Of a stretch of DNA of 64,000 nucleotides, positions 1-10,204 are shown piece by piece. This stretch comes from Anaeramoeba ignava. Taxonomy: Eukaryota; Metamonada; Anaeramoebidae. Each line of letters opens with the position of its first letter. The first letter of the stretch is position 1. A program made the translations under genes and the position numbers. The notes under the pieces are model-generated. The model had not been told where the DNA came from, ran no database searches, and saw only the letters and a program-made list of their open reading frames with translations. Location of the stretch: assembly GCA_028826165.1 (NCBI GenBank), contig JAPDFW010000058.1:310001-374000 (forward strand), written 5' to 3'.

Positions 1-1
1 T

Positions 2-100
2 AAATTTCATTTGGTTTGTATTAATACTTGGATTCAAAGAAATATTAATGAACCAACTTGCCCAATGTGTAGAGAACCATGGGAATTTCGAGATGATTAA
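2..100 (+). CDS. RING-finger protein, C-terminal fragment
   Basis: The first bases of the window read in frame from base 2 to a TAA at 98-100 and give 32 residues. They contain the second half of a RING finger: His-x2-Cys (FHLVC), a Trp in the helix (INTW), then Cys-Pro-x-Cys (CPMCREPW), ending six residues after the Trp of the last motif. These are zinc ligands 4-5 and 7-8 of a C3HC4 or RING-H2 domain; the first zinc knuckle and the rest of the gene lie outside the window. RING proteins are normally E3 ubiquitin ligases that bind the E2; this is family knowledge, and the partner is unknown. The gene converges on the RCC1-BTB array with only about 50 bases of TTTTAA-rich DNA between. Its position at the very end of the protein is typical of many RING E3s. 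Confidence 0.72.
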   Translation, partial: KFHLVCINTWIQRNINEPTCPMCREPWEFRDD

Positions 101-149
101 AATTTTTCAATGATTTGATTTGATTTTAATTTTAATTTTAATTTTAATT

Positions 150-1943
150 TTAATTTTGATTATTAAATTTGTTAATTAATAAATCAAATAAATTTGGATA
201 TGTTTGATTTAATTGAAAATAATCAATTCCAATTTCAATTTCATCAATTATTTCTTGTGTAATTTGAATTTCATCTTTAATTTGATTTGAATAAATCCAA
301 TATTCAAATATTTCAAATGATTTATTACTTAATTCACTATAATCTGTAACTTTATTTGATTTATCATTTGTTACAGATAAAAACATTCCTCGATATAATT
401 CACTTCTCATTATTAATATTAATTTAGGAAATTTATATTGTTTTTCTTTTCTTTCAATAATAAAATCTTTTTCATTTTCATTTTCATTTTCATTTAAATA
501 AATTCTTTTCATTGTTTCTTCAATTTTTTCATTTAAATTTATAATTTCTTTAATTTCAGAATATAATTTTGGATTTATTATTCTGTTTGAATAAATCATT
601 TCAAATATTTGATTTGATTCTTTAATTGATTTATTTGAAATAATTTCTTGAAGTTTTTCAATTTCATTTTCATTTTGATTTAATCTATATTTCAATATTA
701 ATTTATGAGCTTCAATTATTTCTCCATTTTTGGTTTTAAATGAAATATTACAAAATTCTTTTCTTCCAAATAATTTTATCAAATCTTCTTCAAGATTGGA
801 AAAAGGAGAAAGAAAAGGAGAATAATAAAGAAATGAATTAAAATCTCCACAAGAAAGATGATAATTAGAAATATCTTCATTAAATATTAATTTAGGAAGT
901 TCAATTTGAATTGGAATTGATTGATCTTTTGTATCTCCACTTCCTAATTCACCAAATAAATTATGTCCAAATCCAATTAATTTCCCATTTGATGTCAAAA
1001 TCAAACTATGAATATATCCAACTGAAAAATCAAGAATATTATTATCATTTTCAAATAAAGATGATTTGATTTCAGTAAATTCATAAGTATTTTCATCTTT
1101 GCCAAGTCCATTATATTGATAATTTCCGCATGAATAAAATTTTCTTTTTGGATTTTGATTTTCATCTTCATTTTCAATCAACATTATTGAGTGATCATAT
1201 CCACATTGAATATCAATTATTTTGCCTTTTGGAATATTTTGGATTTTGGTTAATTTTTGGATTTTAGTTTCTTTTCTTGATTCTCCTAATCCAAGTTGAC
1301 CATTATAATTTTCTCCGCATCCAAATAATTCTTGATTTGAATTTAAAAGAAAAACATGAATTGAACAATTTCCTGAAAATATTTTAGAAACATTTTTCAT
1401 CATTAAAATTGGTTTTTCTGTTTTTGGAAGTTTTTTAGAATCAAAACCAACTTGACCATAGTTATTTGAACCAATTCCATAAGCATTTTGATTTGAAGTT
1501 AATAAGTAAATTGAATTAGCTCCAGCAACAATATCTTGAATTATTCTATCATTTGTATCTTCAATTAATAATGAAATGTTGATAAATTCATTTGGATTAT
1601 TTGGATTAATATCTTTTCCTTTGGCAAATACATTTCTTTCTATTGTTAAAATAGCTTCATTTTCAAAACCAACAGTTACTTTTTGAATATTTTCTTCAAT
1701 TTGGATTTTTTCAGGATTTTGTTTTGAATATTTTAAATATTCTATTGCTTTTCCATTTTTAAAAAGGAAAATTGTTGAATTATCTCCTGTTGAAATTTGT
1801 TTAATTTGTTTTTCATTTTCATTTTCATTTTCATTTTCATTTTCATTTTCAAATTTAAATTGAATTGGTTTTATTATTTCTTTTGGTTCATTTTTGAAAA
1901 GTTTTGGATTTTCATTTGAACCAAAAAATAAAATTTCATTCAT
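150..1943 (-). CDS. RCC1-BTB protein, array copy A (intact)
   Basis: A 597-residue intronless gene. Residues about 1-365 are RCC1-like repeats forming a beta-propeller: recurring G-x-N-x-x-G-Q-L-G motifs such as GSNNYGQVG, GENYNGQLG and GHNLFGELG. Two BTB/POZ-type modules follow: one around 375-460 (FCNISFKT, EAHKLILKYR) and one around 490-590 (KDFIIERK, PKLILIMRSEL, GMFLSV). The start MNEILFFG is shared by copies B, D, E and G, which supports it. RCC1-BTB proteins often act as CUL3 adaptors, the propeller being the likely recognition part; that role here is inference. An in-frame hexamer encodes a Glu-Asn run near residue 35 and another in BTB2. This is the last copy of the array and is intact from start to the common FNNQN end. 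Confidence 0.9.
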   Translation of the reverse strand: MNEILFFGSNENPKLFKNEPKEIIKPIQFKFENENENENENENEKQIKQISTGDNSTIFLFKNGKAIEYLKYSKQNPEKIQIEENIQKVTVGFENEAILTIERNVFAKGKDINPNNPNEFINISLLIEDTNDRIIQDIVAGANSIYLLTSNQNAYGIGSNNYGQVGFDSKKLPKTEKPILMMKNVSKIFSGNCSIHVFLLNSNQELFGCGENYNGQLGLGESRKETKIQKLTKIQNIPKGKIIDIQCGYDHSIMLIENEDENQNPKRKFYSCGNYQYNGLGKDENTYEFTEIKSSLFENDNNILDFSVGYIHSLILTSNGKLIGFGHNLFGELGSGDTKDQSIPIQIELPKLIFNEDISNYHLSCGDFNSFLYYSPFLSPFSNLEEDLIKLFGRKEFCNISFKTKNGEIIEAHKLILKYRLNQNENEIEKLQEIISNKSIKESNQIFEMIYSNRIINPKLYSEIKEIINLNEKIEETMKRIYLNENENENEKDFIIERKEKQYKFPKLILIMRSELYRGMFLSVTNDKSNKVTDYSELSNKSFEIFEYWIYSNQIKDEIQITQEIIDEIEIGIDYFQLNQTYPNLFDLLINKFNNQN

Positions 1944-2033
1944 TTTTGAAAAGAAAAAAATGAAAAAAAATTTTTGAATTTTAATTTTAATTTTAATTTT
2001 AAATTTGATTTTAATTTTAATTTTAATTTTAAT

Positions 2034-3788
2034 TTAATTATTAAATTTATTAATTAATAAATCAAATAAATTTGGATTTGTTTGATTTAATTGAAAATAA
2101 TCAATTCCAATTTGAATTTCATTAATGATTTCTTGTGTAATTTGAATTTCATCTTTAATTTGATTTGAATAAATCCAATATTCAAATATTTGAAATGATT
2201 TATTACTTAATTCACTATAATCTGTAACTTTATTAGAAGTATCATTTGTTACAGATAAAAACATTCCTCGATATAATTCACTTCTCATTATTAATATTAA
2301 TTTTGGAAATTTATATTGTTTTTCTTTTCTTTCAATTATGAAATCTTTTTCATTTTCGTTTTCATTTAAATAAATTCTTTTCATTGTTTCTTCAATTTTT
2401 TCATTTGAATTTATAATTTCTTTAATTTCTGAATATAATTCTGGATTTATTTTGGAATTGTTTGAATAAATCATTTCAAATATTTGATTTGATTCTTTAG
2501 TTGATTTTTTTGAAATAATTTCTTGAAGTTTTTCAATTTGATTTTGATTTTGATTTAATCTATATTTCAATATTAATTTATGAGCTTCAATTATTTCTCC
2601 ATTTTCTGTTTTAAATGAAATATCACAAAATTCTTTTCTTTCAAATAATTTTATCAAATCTTCTTCAAGATTGGAAAAAGAAAGAGGAGAATAATAAAGA
2701 AATGAATTGTGAAATCCACAAGAAAGATGATAATTAGAAATATCTTCATTAAATCTTAATTTAGGAAGTTCAATTTGAATTGGAATTAGTTGATTTTTTG
2801 TATTTCCAGTTCCTAATTGACCAGAAAAATTATTCCCAAATCCAATTAATTTCCCATTTGAAGTTAAAATCAAACTATGGAAATTTCCAACAGAAAAATC
2901 AAGAATAATATTATCATTTTCAAATAAAGATGATTTGATTTCAGTAAATTCATAAGTATTTCCATTTTTGCCAAGTCCATTATATCCAGAATATCCACAT
3001 GAATAAAGTTTTCTTTTTGGATTTTGATTTTCATTTTCAATCAACATTATTGGATGAATATTTCCACATTGAATATCAATTATTTTGCCTTTTGGAATAT
3101 TTTGAATTTTGGTTAATTTATTGATTTTTCTTTCTTTTATTGATTCTCCTAATCCAAGTTGACCATATTCGTTACCACCACATCCAAATAATTCTTGATT
3201 TGAATTTAAAAGAAAAACATGATTTGAAGAATTTCCTGAAAATATTTTAGAAACATTTTTCATCATTAAAATTGGTTTTTCTGTTTTTTTAAGTGTTTTA
3301 GAATCAAAACCAAGTTGACCAGAATCATTTGAACCAATTCCATAAGCATTATGATTTGAAGTTAATAAGTAAATTGAATTTCTTCCAGAAACAATATCTT
3401 GAATTATTCTATCATTTTATCTTCAATTAATGATGAAATATTGATAAATTTATTTGTATTTTTTGGATTAATATCTTTTCCTTTGGCAAATACATTTCTT
3501 TCTATTGTTAAAATAGCTTCATTATAATAACTAACAGTTACTTTTTGAATATTTTCTTCAATTTGGATTTTTTCAGGATTTGGATTTGAATATTTTAAAT
3601 ATTCTATTGCTTTTCCATTTTTCAAAAAGAAAAATTGTTGAAAAGTCACTTGATGAAATTTGTTTAATTTGTTTTTCATTTTCATTTTCATTTTCAAATT
3701 TAAATTGAGTTGGTTTTTTTATTTTATTTGATTCATTTTCGATAAGAGTTGGTTTTTTATTTCTTCCAAAAAATAAAATTTCATTCAT
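2034..3788 (-). pseudogene. RCC1-BTB array copy B, broken by two frameshifts
   Basis: Homology to the neighbouring copies is continuous from MNEILFFG (ATG at 3788) to the common LLINKFNN end, but three frames are needed. An extra base near 3620, in the stretch coding FLF(K/E)NGKAIEY, moves the frame. A missing base near 3416 (other copies have one more base within the codons for DTNDR) restores it. The middle segment keeps the family sense (NGKAIEYL, FAKGKDINP) in the shifted frame. From about 3410 to 2034 the reading frame is intact and carries RCC1 repeats and both BTB modules (EFCDISF, MRSELYRGMF). Both changes sit in A/T-rich runs, so assembly error is as possible as real decay. If translated from an internal start, roughly 410-460 residues could be made. 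Confidence 0.7.
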
Positions 3789-4067
3789 TTTTGAAAAGAA
3801 AAAAATGAAAAAAATAATTTTGGATTTTTATTTTAATTTTAATTTTGATTTTAATTTTGATTTTAATTTTGATTTTAATTTTAATTTTAATTTTAATTTT
3901 AATTTTGATTTAAATTTTAATTTTAATTTTAATTTTAATTTTTAATTTTGATTTTGATTTTGATTTTAATTTTAATTTTAATTTTGATTTTAATTTTAAT
4001 TTTAATTTTGATTTTGATTTTAATTTTAATTTTAATTTTGATTTTGATTTTAATTTTAATTTTAATT
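3789..4067. repeat. (TTTTAA/TTTTGA) hexamer spacer between copies B and C
   Basis: A short block after the ATG of copy B (AAAAGAAAAAAATGAAAAAA on the plus strand) is shared with every array copy and is a candidate promoter. The rest is a degenerate hexanucleotide microsatellite, TTTTAA with interspersed TTTTGA units. No coding signal is visible apart from stop-free frames that follow from the repeat itself. Confidence 0.85.
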
Positions 4068-5861
4068 TTAATTTTTATTTTGATTTTGATTATTAAATTT
4101 GTTAATTAATAAATCAAATAAATTTGGATTTGTTTGATTTAATTGAAAATAATCAATTCCTGTTTCTATTTCATCAATTATTTCTTGTGTAATTTGAATT
4201 TCATTTTTAATTTGATTTGAATAAATCCAATATTCAAATATTTGAAATGATTTATTACTTAATTCACTATAATCTGTAACTTTATTAGAAGTATCTTCTG
4301 TAACAGATAAAAACATTCCTCGATATAATTCACTTCTCATTATTAATATTAATTTAGGAAATTTATATTGTTTTTCTTTTCTTTCAATTATAAAATCTTT
4401 TTCATTTTCATTTAAATAAATTCTTTTCATTGTTTCTTCTATTTTTTCATTGGAATTTATAATTTCTTTAATTTCAGAATATAATTTTGATTTTGTGCTT
4501 AATTTGTTTGAATAAATCATTTCAAATATTTGATTTGATTCTTTAGTTGATTTTTTTGAAATAATTTCTTGAAGTTTTTCAATTTGATTTTCATCTTTTA
4601 ATCTATATTTCAATATTAATTTATGAGCTTCAATTATTTCTCCATTTTCGGTTTTAAATGAAATATTACAAAATTCTTTTCTTCTAAATAATTTTATCAG
4701 ATCTTCTTCAAGATTGGAAAAAGAAAGAGAAGGAGAATAATAAAGAAATGAATTGCGTGCACCACAAGAAATATGATAATTAGAAATATTTTCATTAAAT
4801 CTTAATTTAGGAAGTTCAATTTCGTTTGGTTTCAGACGAATATTTGTATCTCCAGTTCCTAATTGACCATACCAATTATCTCCAAATCCAATTAATTTTC
4901 CTTTAGTTGTTAAAATCAAACTATATATATTTCCAACAGAAAAATCAAGAATATTATCATCATTTTCAAATAAAAATGATTTGATTTCAGTAAATTCATA
5001 AGTATTTTCATCTTTGCCAAGTCCATTGAATTGATAAAATCCACATGAATAAAGTTTTCTTTTTGGATTTTCATCTTCATTTTCAATCAACATTATTGAG
5101 TGATTACTTCCGCATTGAATATCAATTATTTTGCCTTTTGGAATATTTTGAATTTTGGTTAATTTTTGGATTTTTGTTTCTTCTCTTTTTGATTCTCCTA
5201 ATCCAAGTTGGCCACTCTTATTATCACCAAATCCAAATAATTCTTGATTTGAATTTAAAAGAAAAACATGATTTGAAGAATTTCCTGAAAATATTTTAGA
5301 AACATTTTTCATCATTAAAATTGGTTTTTCTGTTTTTTTAAGTGTTTTAGAATCAAAAACAAGTTCACCATAATAATTTAAACCAGTCCCATAAGCATTT
5401 TGATTTGAAGTTAATAAGTATAGTGAAAAAGCAGAACAAACAACATTTTCAATTATTCTATCATTTGTATCTTCAATTAATGATGAAATATTGATAAATT
5501 CATCTGGATTTTTTGGATCGATATATTCTCCTTTGGCAAATAAATTTCCTTCTAATGTTAAAATAGCTTCATTTGAAAAACCAACAGTTACTTTTTTGAT
5601 ATTTTCAATTTGAATTTTTTGAGGATTTTGAGTTGAATCTTGTAGATAACTTTCATTTAAATATTCTATTGCTTTTCCATTTTCAAAAAGGAAAATTGTT
5701 CCAAAGTCACTTGATGAAATTTGTTTAATTTGTTTTTCATTTTCATTTTCATTTTCATTTTCATTTTCAAATTTAAATTGAATTGGTTTTTTTATTTCTT
5801 CTGGTTTATTTTTGATAATAATTGGATGCTTATTTTTACCAAAAAATAAACAATCATTCAT
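4068..5861 (-). CDS. RCC1-BTB protein, array copy C (intact)
   Basis: A 597-residue intronless member of the array starting MNDCLFFG. It has the family layout: RCC1 repeats over about 1-365 (GLNYYGELV, GDNKSGQLG, GDNWYGQLG), first BTB module (EFCNISFKT, EAHKLILKYR) and second BTB module (KDFIIERK, MRSELYRGMF, FQLNQTNPN). It is the most distinct of the intact copies. It has a longer segment after GKAIEYLN (NESYLQDST), and the BTB1 end reads SNKLSTKSK where the others have SNRIINP or SNNSKINP. The C terminus runs a few residues longer (FNNQNQNKN) because the spacer hexamer is read before the stop. Function as a BTB adaptor is inferred from the architecture. No frame damage is seen. Confidence 0.9.
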   Translation of the reverse strand: MNDCLFFGKNKHPIIIKNKPEEIKKPIQFKFENENENENENEKQIKQISSSDFGTIFLFENGKAIEYLNESYLQDSTQNPQKIQIENIKKVTVGFSNEAILTLEGNLFAKGEYIDPKNPDEFINISSLIEDTNDRIIENVVCSAFSLYLLTSNQNAYGTGLNYYGELVFDSKTLKKTEKPILMMKNVSKIFSGNSSNHVFLLNSNQELFGFGDNKSGQLGLGESKREETKIQKLTKIQNIPKGKIIDIQCGSNHSIMLIENEDENPKRKLYSCGFYQFNGLGKDENTYEFTEIKSFLFENDDNILDFSVGNIYSLILTTKGKLIGFGDNWYGQLGTGDTNIRLKPNEIELPKLRFNENISNYHISCGARNSFLYYSPSLSFSNLEEDLIKLFRRKEFCNISFKTENGEIIEAHKLILKYRLKDENQIEKLQEIISKKSTKESNQIFEMIYSNKLSTKSKLYSEIKEIINSNEKIEETMKRIYLNENEKDFIIERKEKQYKFPKLILIMRSELYRGMFLSVTEDTSNKVTDYSELSNKSFQIFEYWIYSNQIKNEIQITQEIIDEIETGIDYFQLNQTNPNLFDLLINKFNNQNQNKN

Positions 5862-6182
5862 TTTGAAAAAGAAAAAAATGAAAAAAAATTTTTGGAATTT
5901 TAATTTTAATTTTAATTTTAATTTTAATTTTAATTTTAATTTTAATTTTAATTTTAATTTTAATTTTAATTTTAATTTTAATTTTAATTTTAATTTTAAT
6001 TTTAATTTTAATTTTAATTTTAATTTTAATTTTTAATTTTAATTTTAATTTTAATTTTAATTTTAATTTTGATTTTGATTTTAATTTTAATTTTAATTTT
6101 AATTTTAATTTTAATTTTAATTTTAATTTTTTTTATTTTTAATTTTAATTTTAATTTTTAATTTTGATTTTTGATTTTAATT
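5862..6182. repeat. (TTTTAA)n microsatellite spacer between copies C and D
   Basis: After the conserved block next to the ATG of copy C, about 290 bases are almost pure TTTTAA hexamer, with TTTTGA variants and some one-base slips. The repeat has no stop in some frames, which produces spurious Asn-Phe or Lys-Leu reading frames. I see no gene here. Confidence 0.9.
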
Positions 6183-8042
6183 TTAATTTTTAATTTTAAT
6201 TTTAAATTTTTTAATTTTGATTTTAATTTTAATTTTTAATTTTTTTAATTTTGATTTTGATTTTAATTTTGATTTTATTAATTTTTTTTTGATAATTAAT
6301 AAATCAAATAAATTTGGATTTGTTTGATTTAATTGAAAATAATCAATTCCAGTTTGAATTTCATCAATTATTTCTTGTGTAATTTGAATATCTTCTTTGA
6401 TTTGATTTGAATAAATCCAATATTCTAATATTTGAAATGATTTATTACTTAATTCACTATAATCTGTAACTTTATTAGATTTATCTTCTGTAACAGATAA
6501 AAACATTCCTCGATATAATTCACTTCTCATTATTAATATTAATTTAGGAAATTTATATTGTTTTTCTTTTCTTTCAATTATGAAATCATTTTCATTTTCA
6601 TTTAAATAAATTCTTTTCATTGTTTCTTCAATTTTTTCATTGGAATTTATAATTTCTTTAATTTCTGAATATAATTTTGGATTTATTTTGGAATTGTTTG
6701 AATAAATCATTTCAAATATTTGATTTGATTCTTTAATTGATTTTTTTGAAATAATTTCTTGAAGTTTTTCAATTTCATTTTGATTTTCATCTTTTAATCT
6801 ATATTTCAATATTAATTTATGAGCTTCAATTATTTCTCCATTTTTTGTTTTAAATGAAATATCACAAAATTCTTTTCTTTTAAATAATTTTATCAAATCT
6901 TCTTCAAGATTGGAAAAAGAAGGATAAGAATAATAAAGAAATGAATTGTGAAATCCACAATAAACATGATAATTAGAAATATCTTCATTAAATCTTAATT
7001 TAGGAAGTTCAATTTGAATTGGAATTAATTGTTCATTTTTATCTCCATTTCCTAATTGACCAAAATAATTATATCCAAATCCTATTAATTTTGAATTGGA
7101 TGTTAAAATCAAAGTATGGAAATTTCCAACAGAAAAATCAAGAATATTATCATCATTTTCAAATAAAGATGATTTGATTTCAGTAAATTCATAAATATTT
7201 TCATCTTTGCCAAGTCCATTATATCCAGAATATCCACATGAATAAAGTTTTCTTTTTGGATTTTGATTTTCATCTTCATTTTCAATCAACATTATTGAAT
7301 GAATATTTCCACATTGAATATCAATTATTTTACCTTTTGGAATATTTTGGATTTTGGTTAATTTTTGGATTTTTGTTTCTTCTTTTCTTGATTCTCCTAA
7401 TCCAAGTTGATCATATTCGTTACCACCACATCCAAATAATTCTTGATTTGAATTTAAAAGAAAAACATGTTGTGAAGAATTTCCTGAAAATATTTTAGAA
7501 ACATTTTTCATCATTAAAATTGGTTTTTGTGTTTCTTTAAGTGTTACAGAATCAAAACCAAGTTGATTATAATAATTATCACCAATTCCATAAGCATTTT
7601 GATTTGAAGTTAATAAGTAAATTGAATCTCTTCCAGAAACAATATCTTGAATTATTCTATCATTTGTATCTTCAATTAATGATGAAATATTGATAAATCC
7701 TGTTTTTTTTTTTGGATTAATATATCTTCCTTTGGCAAATACATTTCCTTCTATTGTTAAAATAGCTTGATTTTGATCACCAATAGTTACTTTTTGAATA
7801 TTTTCTTTAATTTGTATTTTTGAAGGATTTTGTTTTGAATATTTTAAATATTCTATTGCTTTTCCATTTTCAAAAAGGAAAATTGTTGAATAATCTTTTG
7901 ATGAAATTTGTTTAATTTGTTTTTCATTTTCATTTTCATTTTCATTTTCAAATTTAAATTGAATTGGTTTTATTATTTTTTGTGGTTTATTTTTTATAAA
8001 TTTTGGTTTTATATTTCTTCCAAAAAATAAAATTTCATTCAT
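6183..8042 (-). CDS. RCC1-BTB protein, array copy D (stop lost, runs into spacer)
   Basis: About 619 residues if it starts at the family ATG (MNEILFFGRN, A at 8042). The reading frame is open for 113 more codons upstream, but that part is only translated spacer hexamer (Lys-Leu/Lys-Ile repeats), so I reject the longer start. RCC1 repeats cover about 1-365, followed by the two BTB modules. At the C terminus the usual LLINKFNNQN is replaced after LLI: an indel in an A-run (plus strand near 6290) shifts the frame and translation continues into the spacer, adding roughly 30 residues of basic Lys/Leu/Ile/Ser repeat. The propeller half is almost identical to copy E, while BTB1 ends SNNSKINP as in copy B, suggesting exchange between copies. 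It is otherwise intact. Confidence 0.82.
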   Translation of the reverse strand: MNEILFFGRNIKPKFIKNKPQKIIKPIQFKFENENENENEKQIKQISSKDYSTIFLFENGKAIEYLKYSKQNPSKIQIKENIQKVTIGDQNQAILTIEGNVFAKGRYINPKKKTGFINISSLIEDTNDRIIQDIVSGRDSIYLLTSNQNAYGIGDNYYNQLGFDSVTLKETQKPILMMKNVSKIFSGNSSQHVFLLNSNQELFGCGGNEYDQLGLGESRKEETKIQKLTKIQNIPKGKIIDIQCGNIHSIMLIENEDENQNPKRKLYSCGYSGYNGLGKDENIYEFTEIKSSLFENDDNILDFSVGNFHTLILTSNSKLIGFGYNYFGQLGNGDKNEQLIPIQIELPKLRFNEDISNYHVYCGFHNSFLYYSYPSFSNLEEDLIKLFKRKEFCDISFKTKNGEIIEAHKLILKYRLKDENQNEIEKLQEIISKKSIKESNQIFEMIYSNNSKINPKLYSEIKEIINSNEKIEETMKRIYLNENENDFIIERKEKQYKFPKLILIMRSELYRGMFLSVTEDKSNKVTDYSELSNKSFQILEYWIYSNQIKEDIQITQEIIDEIQTGIDYFQLNQTNPNLFDLLIIKKKLIKSKLKSKSKLKKLKIKIKIKIKKFKIKIKN

Positions 8043-8407
8043 TTTTGAAAAGAAAAAAATGAAAAAATGAATTTTGGATTTTGGATTTTTAATTTTAATT
8101 TTAATTTTAATTTTGATTTTTAATTTTAATTTTAATTTTAATTTTAATTTTAATTTTAAATTTGATTTTAATTTTAATTTTGATTTTAATTTTGATTTTG
8201 ATTTTAATTTTAATTTTAATTTTAATTTTGATTTTAATTTTGATTTTAATTTTAATTTTAATTTTAATTTTAATTTTAATTTTGATTTTAATTTTAATTT
8301 TAATTTGATTTTAATTTTTGATTTTAATTTTAATTTTAATTTTAATTTTATTTTAATTTTAAATTTCAATTTTAATTTCAATTTTAAATTTAATTTTAAT
8401 TTTAATT
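8043..8407. repeat. Hexamer microsatellite spacer between copies D and E
   Basis: TTTTAA/TTTTGA hexamer array with a shared A-rich block beside the copy D start. It is stop-free in frames on both strands (Phe-Asn on plus, Lys-Leu on minus), which explains the apparent N-terminal extension of copy D. No separate gene is supported. Confidence 0.9.
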
Positions 8408-10204
8408 TTAATTTTGATTATTAAATTTATTAATTAATAAATCAAATAAATTTGGATTTGTTTGATTTAATTGAAAATAATCAATTCCTGTTTCTAATTC
8501 ATCAATAATTTCTTGTGTAATTTGAATTTCATCTTTAATTTGATTTGAATAAATCCAATATTCAAATATTTGAAATGATTTATTACTTAATTCACTATAA
8601 TCTGTAACTTTATTTGAAGTATCTTCAGTTACAGATAAAAACATTCCTCGATATAATTCACTTCTCATTATTAATATTAATTTAGGAAATTTATATTGTT
8701 TTTCTTTTCTTTCAATTATAAAATCTTTTTCATTTTCATTTTCATTTTCATTTTCATTTAAATAAATTCTTTTCATTGTTTCTTCAATTTTTTCATTTGA
8801 ATTTATAATTTCTTTGATTTCTGAATATAATTCTGGATTTATTATTCTGTTTGAATAAATCATTTCAAATATTTGATTAGATTCTTTAATTGATTTATTT
8901 GAAATAATTTCTTGAAGTTTTTCAATTTCATTTTGATTTTCATCTTTTAATCTATATTTCAATATTAATTTATGAGCTTCAATTATTTCTCCATTTTTGG
9001 TTTTAAATGAAATATCACAAAATTCTTTTCTTTCAAATAATTTTATCAAATCTTCTTCAAGATTGGAAAAAGAAGGATAAGAATAATAAAGAAATGAATT
9101 GTGAAATCCACAATAAACATGATAATTAGAAATATCTTCATTAAATCTTAATTTAGGAAGTTCAATTTGAATTGGAATTAATTGTTCATTTTTATATTCA
9201 GTTCCTAATTGACCAAAATAATTATATCCAAATCCTATTAATTTTGAATTGGATGTTAAAATCAAAGTATGGGAATAACCAACAGAAAAATCAAGAATAT
9301 CATCATTTTCAAATAAAGATGATTTGATTTCAGTAAATTCATAAATATTTCCATTTTTGCCAAGTCCATTATATCCAGAATATCCACATGAATAAAGTTT
9401 TCTTTTTGGATTTTGATTTTGATCTTCATTTTCAATCAACATTATTGAATGAATATTTCCACATTGAATATCAATTATTTTACCTTTTGGAGTATTTTGG
9501 ATTTTGGTTAATTTTTGGATTTTTGTTTCTTCTTTTCTTGATTCTCCTAATCCAAGTTGATCATATTCGTTACCACCACATCCAAATAATTCTTGATTTG
9601 AATTTAAAAGAAAAACATGTTGTGAAGAATTTCCTGAAAATATTTTAGAAACATTTTTCATCATTAAAATTGGTTTTTGTGTTTCTTTAAGTGTTACAGA
9701 ATCAAAACCAAGTTGATTATAATAATTATCACCAATTCCATAAGCATTTTGATTTGAAGTTAATAAATAAATTGAATCTCTTCCAGAAACAATATCTTGA
9801 ATTATTCTATCATTTGTATCTTCAATTAATGATGAAATATTGATAAATCCTGTTTTTTTTTTTGGATTAATATCTTTTCCTTTGGCAAATACATTTCCTT
9901 CTATTGTTAAAATAGCTTGATTTTGATCACCAATAGTTACTTTTTGAATATTTTCTTCAATTTGTATTTTTGAAGGATTTTGTTTTGAATTTCTTTGATT
10001 TAAATATTCTATTGCTTTTCCATTTTTAAAAAGGAAAATTGTTGCAAAGTCACTTGATGAAATTTGTTTAATTTGTTTTTCATTTTCATTTTCATTTTCA
10101 TTTTCATTTTCAAATTTAAATTGAATTGGTTTTATTATTTTTTGTGGTTTATTTTTTATAAATTTTGGTTTTATATTTCTTCCAAAAAATAAAATTTCAT
10201 TCAT
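8408..10204 (-). CDS. RCC1-BTB protein, array copy E (intact)
   Basis: A 598-residue intronless copy with the same start as D (MNEILFFGRNIKPKF). The RCC1 propeller (GDNYYNQLG, GGNEYDQLG, GYNYFGQLG) occupies about 1-365 and matches copy D almost residue for residue. The BTB half differs from D and resembles A, F and G (SNRIINP). Both BTB modules are complete and it ends in the common LLINKFNNQN. The hexamer coding Glu-Asn in BTB2 is long here (NENENENENEKD). Likely a BTB adaptor with a propeller recognition domain (inference from architecture). The D/E pair looks like the most recent duplication, or gene conversion, in the array. Confidence 0.9.
   Translation of the reverse strand: MNEILFFGRNIKPKFIKNKPQKIIKPIQFKFENENENENENEKQIKQISSSDFATIFLFKNGKAIEYLNQRNSKQNPSKIQIEENIQKVTIGDQNQAILTIEGNVFAKGKDINPKKKTGFINISSLIEDTNDRIIQDIVSGRDSIYLLTSNQNAYGIGDNYYNQLGFDSVTLKETQKPILMMKNVSKIFSGNSSQHVFLLNSNQELFGCGGNEYDQLGLGESRKEETKIQKLTKIQNTPKGKIIDIQCGNIHSIMLIENEDQNQNPKRKLYSCGYSGYNGLGKNGNIYEFTEIKSSLFENDDILDFSVGYSHTLILTSNSKLIGFGYNYFGQLGTEYKNEQLIPIQIELPKLRFNEDISNYHVYCGFHNSFLYYSYPSFSNLEEDLIKLFERKEFCDISFKTKNGEIIEAHKLILKYRLKDENQNEIEKLQEIISNKSIKESNQIFEMIYSNRIINPELYSEIKEIINSNEKIEETMKRIYLNENENENENEKDFIIERKEKQYKFPKLILIMRSELYRGMFLSVTEDTSNKVTDYSELSNKSFQIFEYWIYSNQIKDEIQITQEIIDELETGIDYFQLNQTNPNLFDLLINKFNNQN

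Noticed and set aside
8043-8381. 113-residue N-terminal extension of array copy D (Lys-Leu/Ile repeats)
   Set aside because: It is translated spacer hexamer with no stop codon. All sister copies start at the MNEILFFG or MNDxLFFG site, so the internal ATG at 8042 is preferred.
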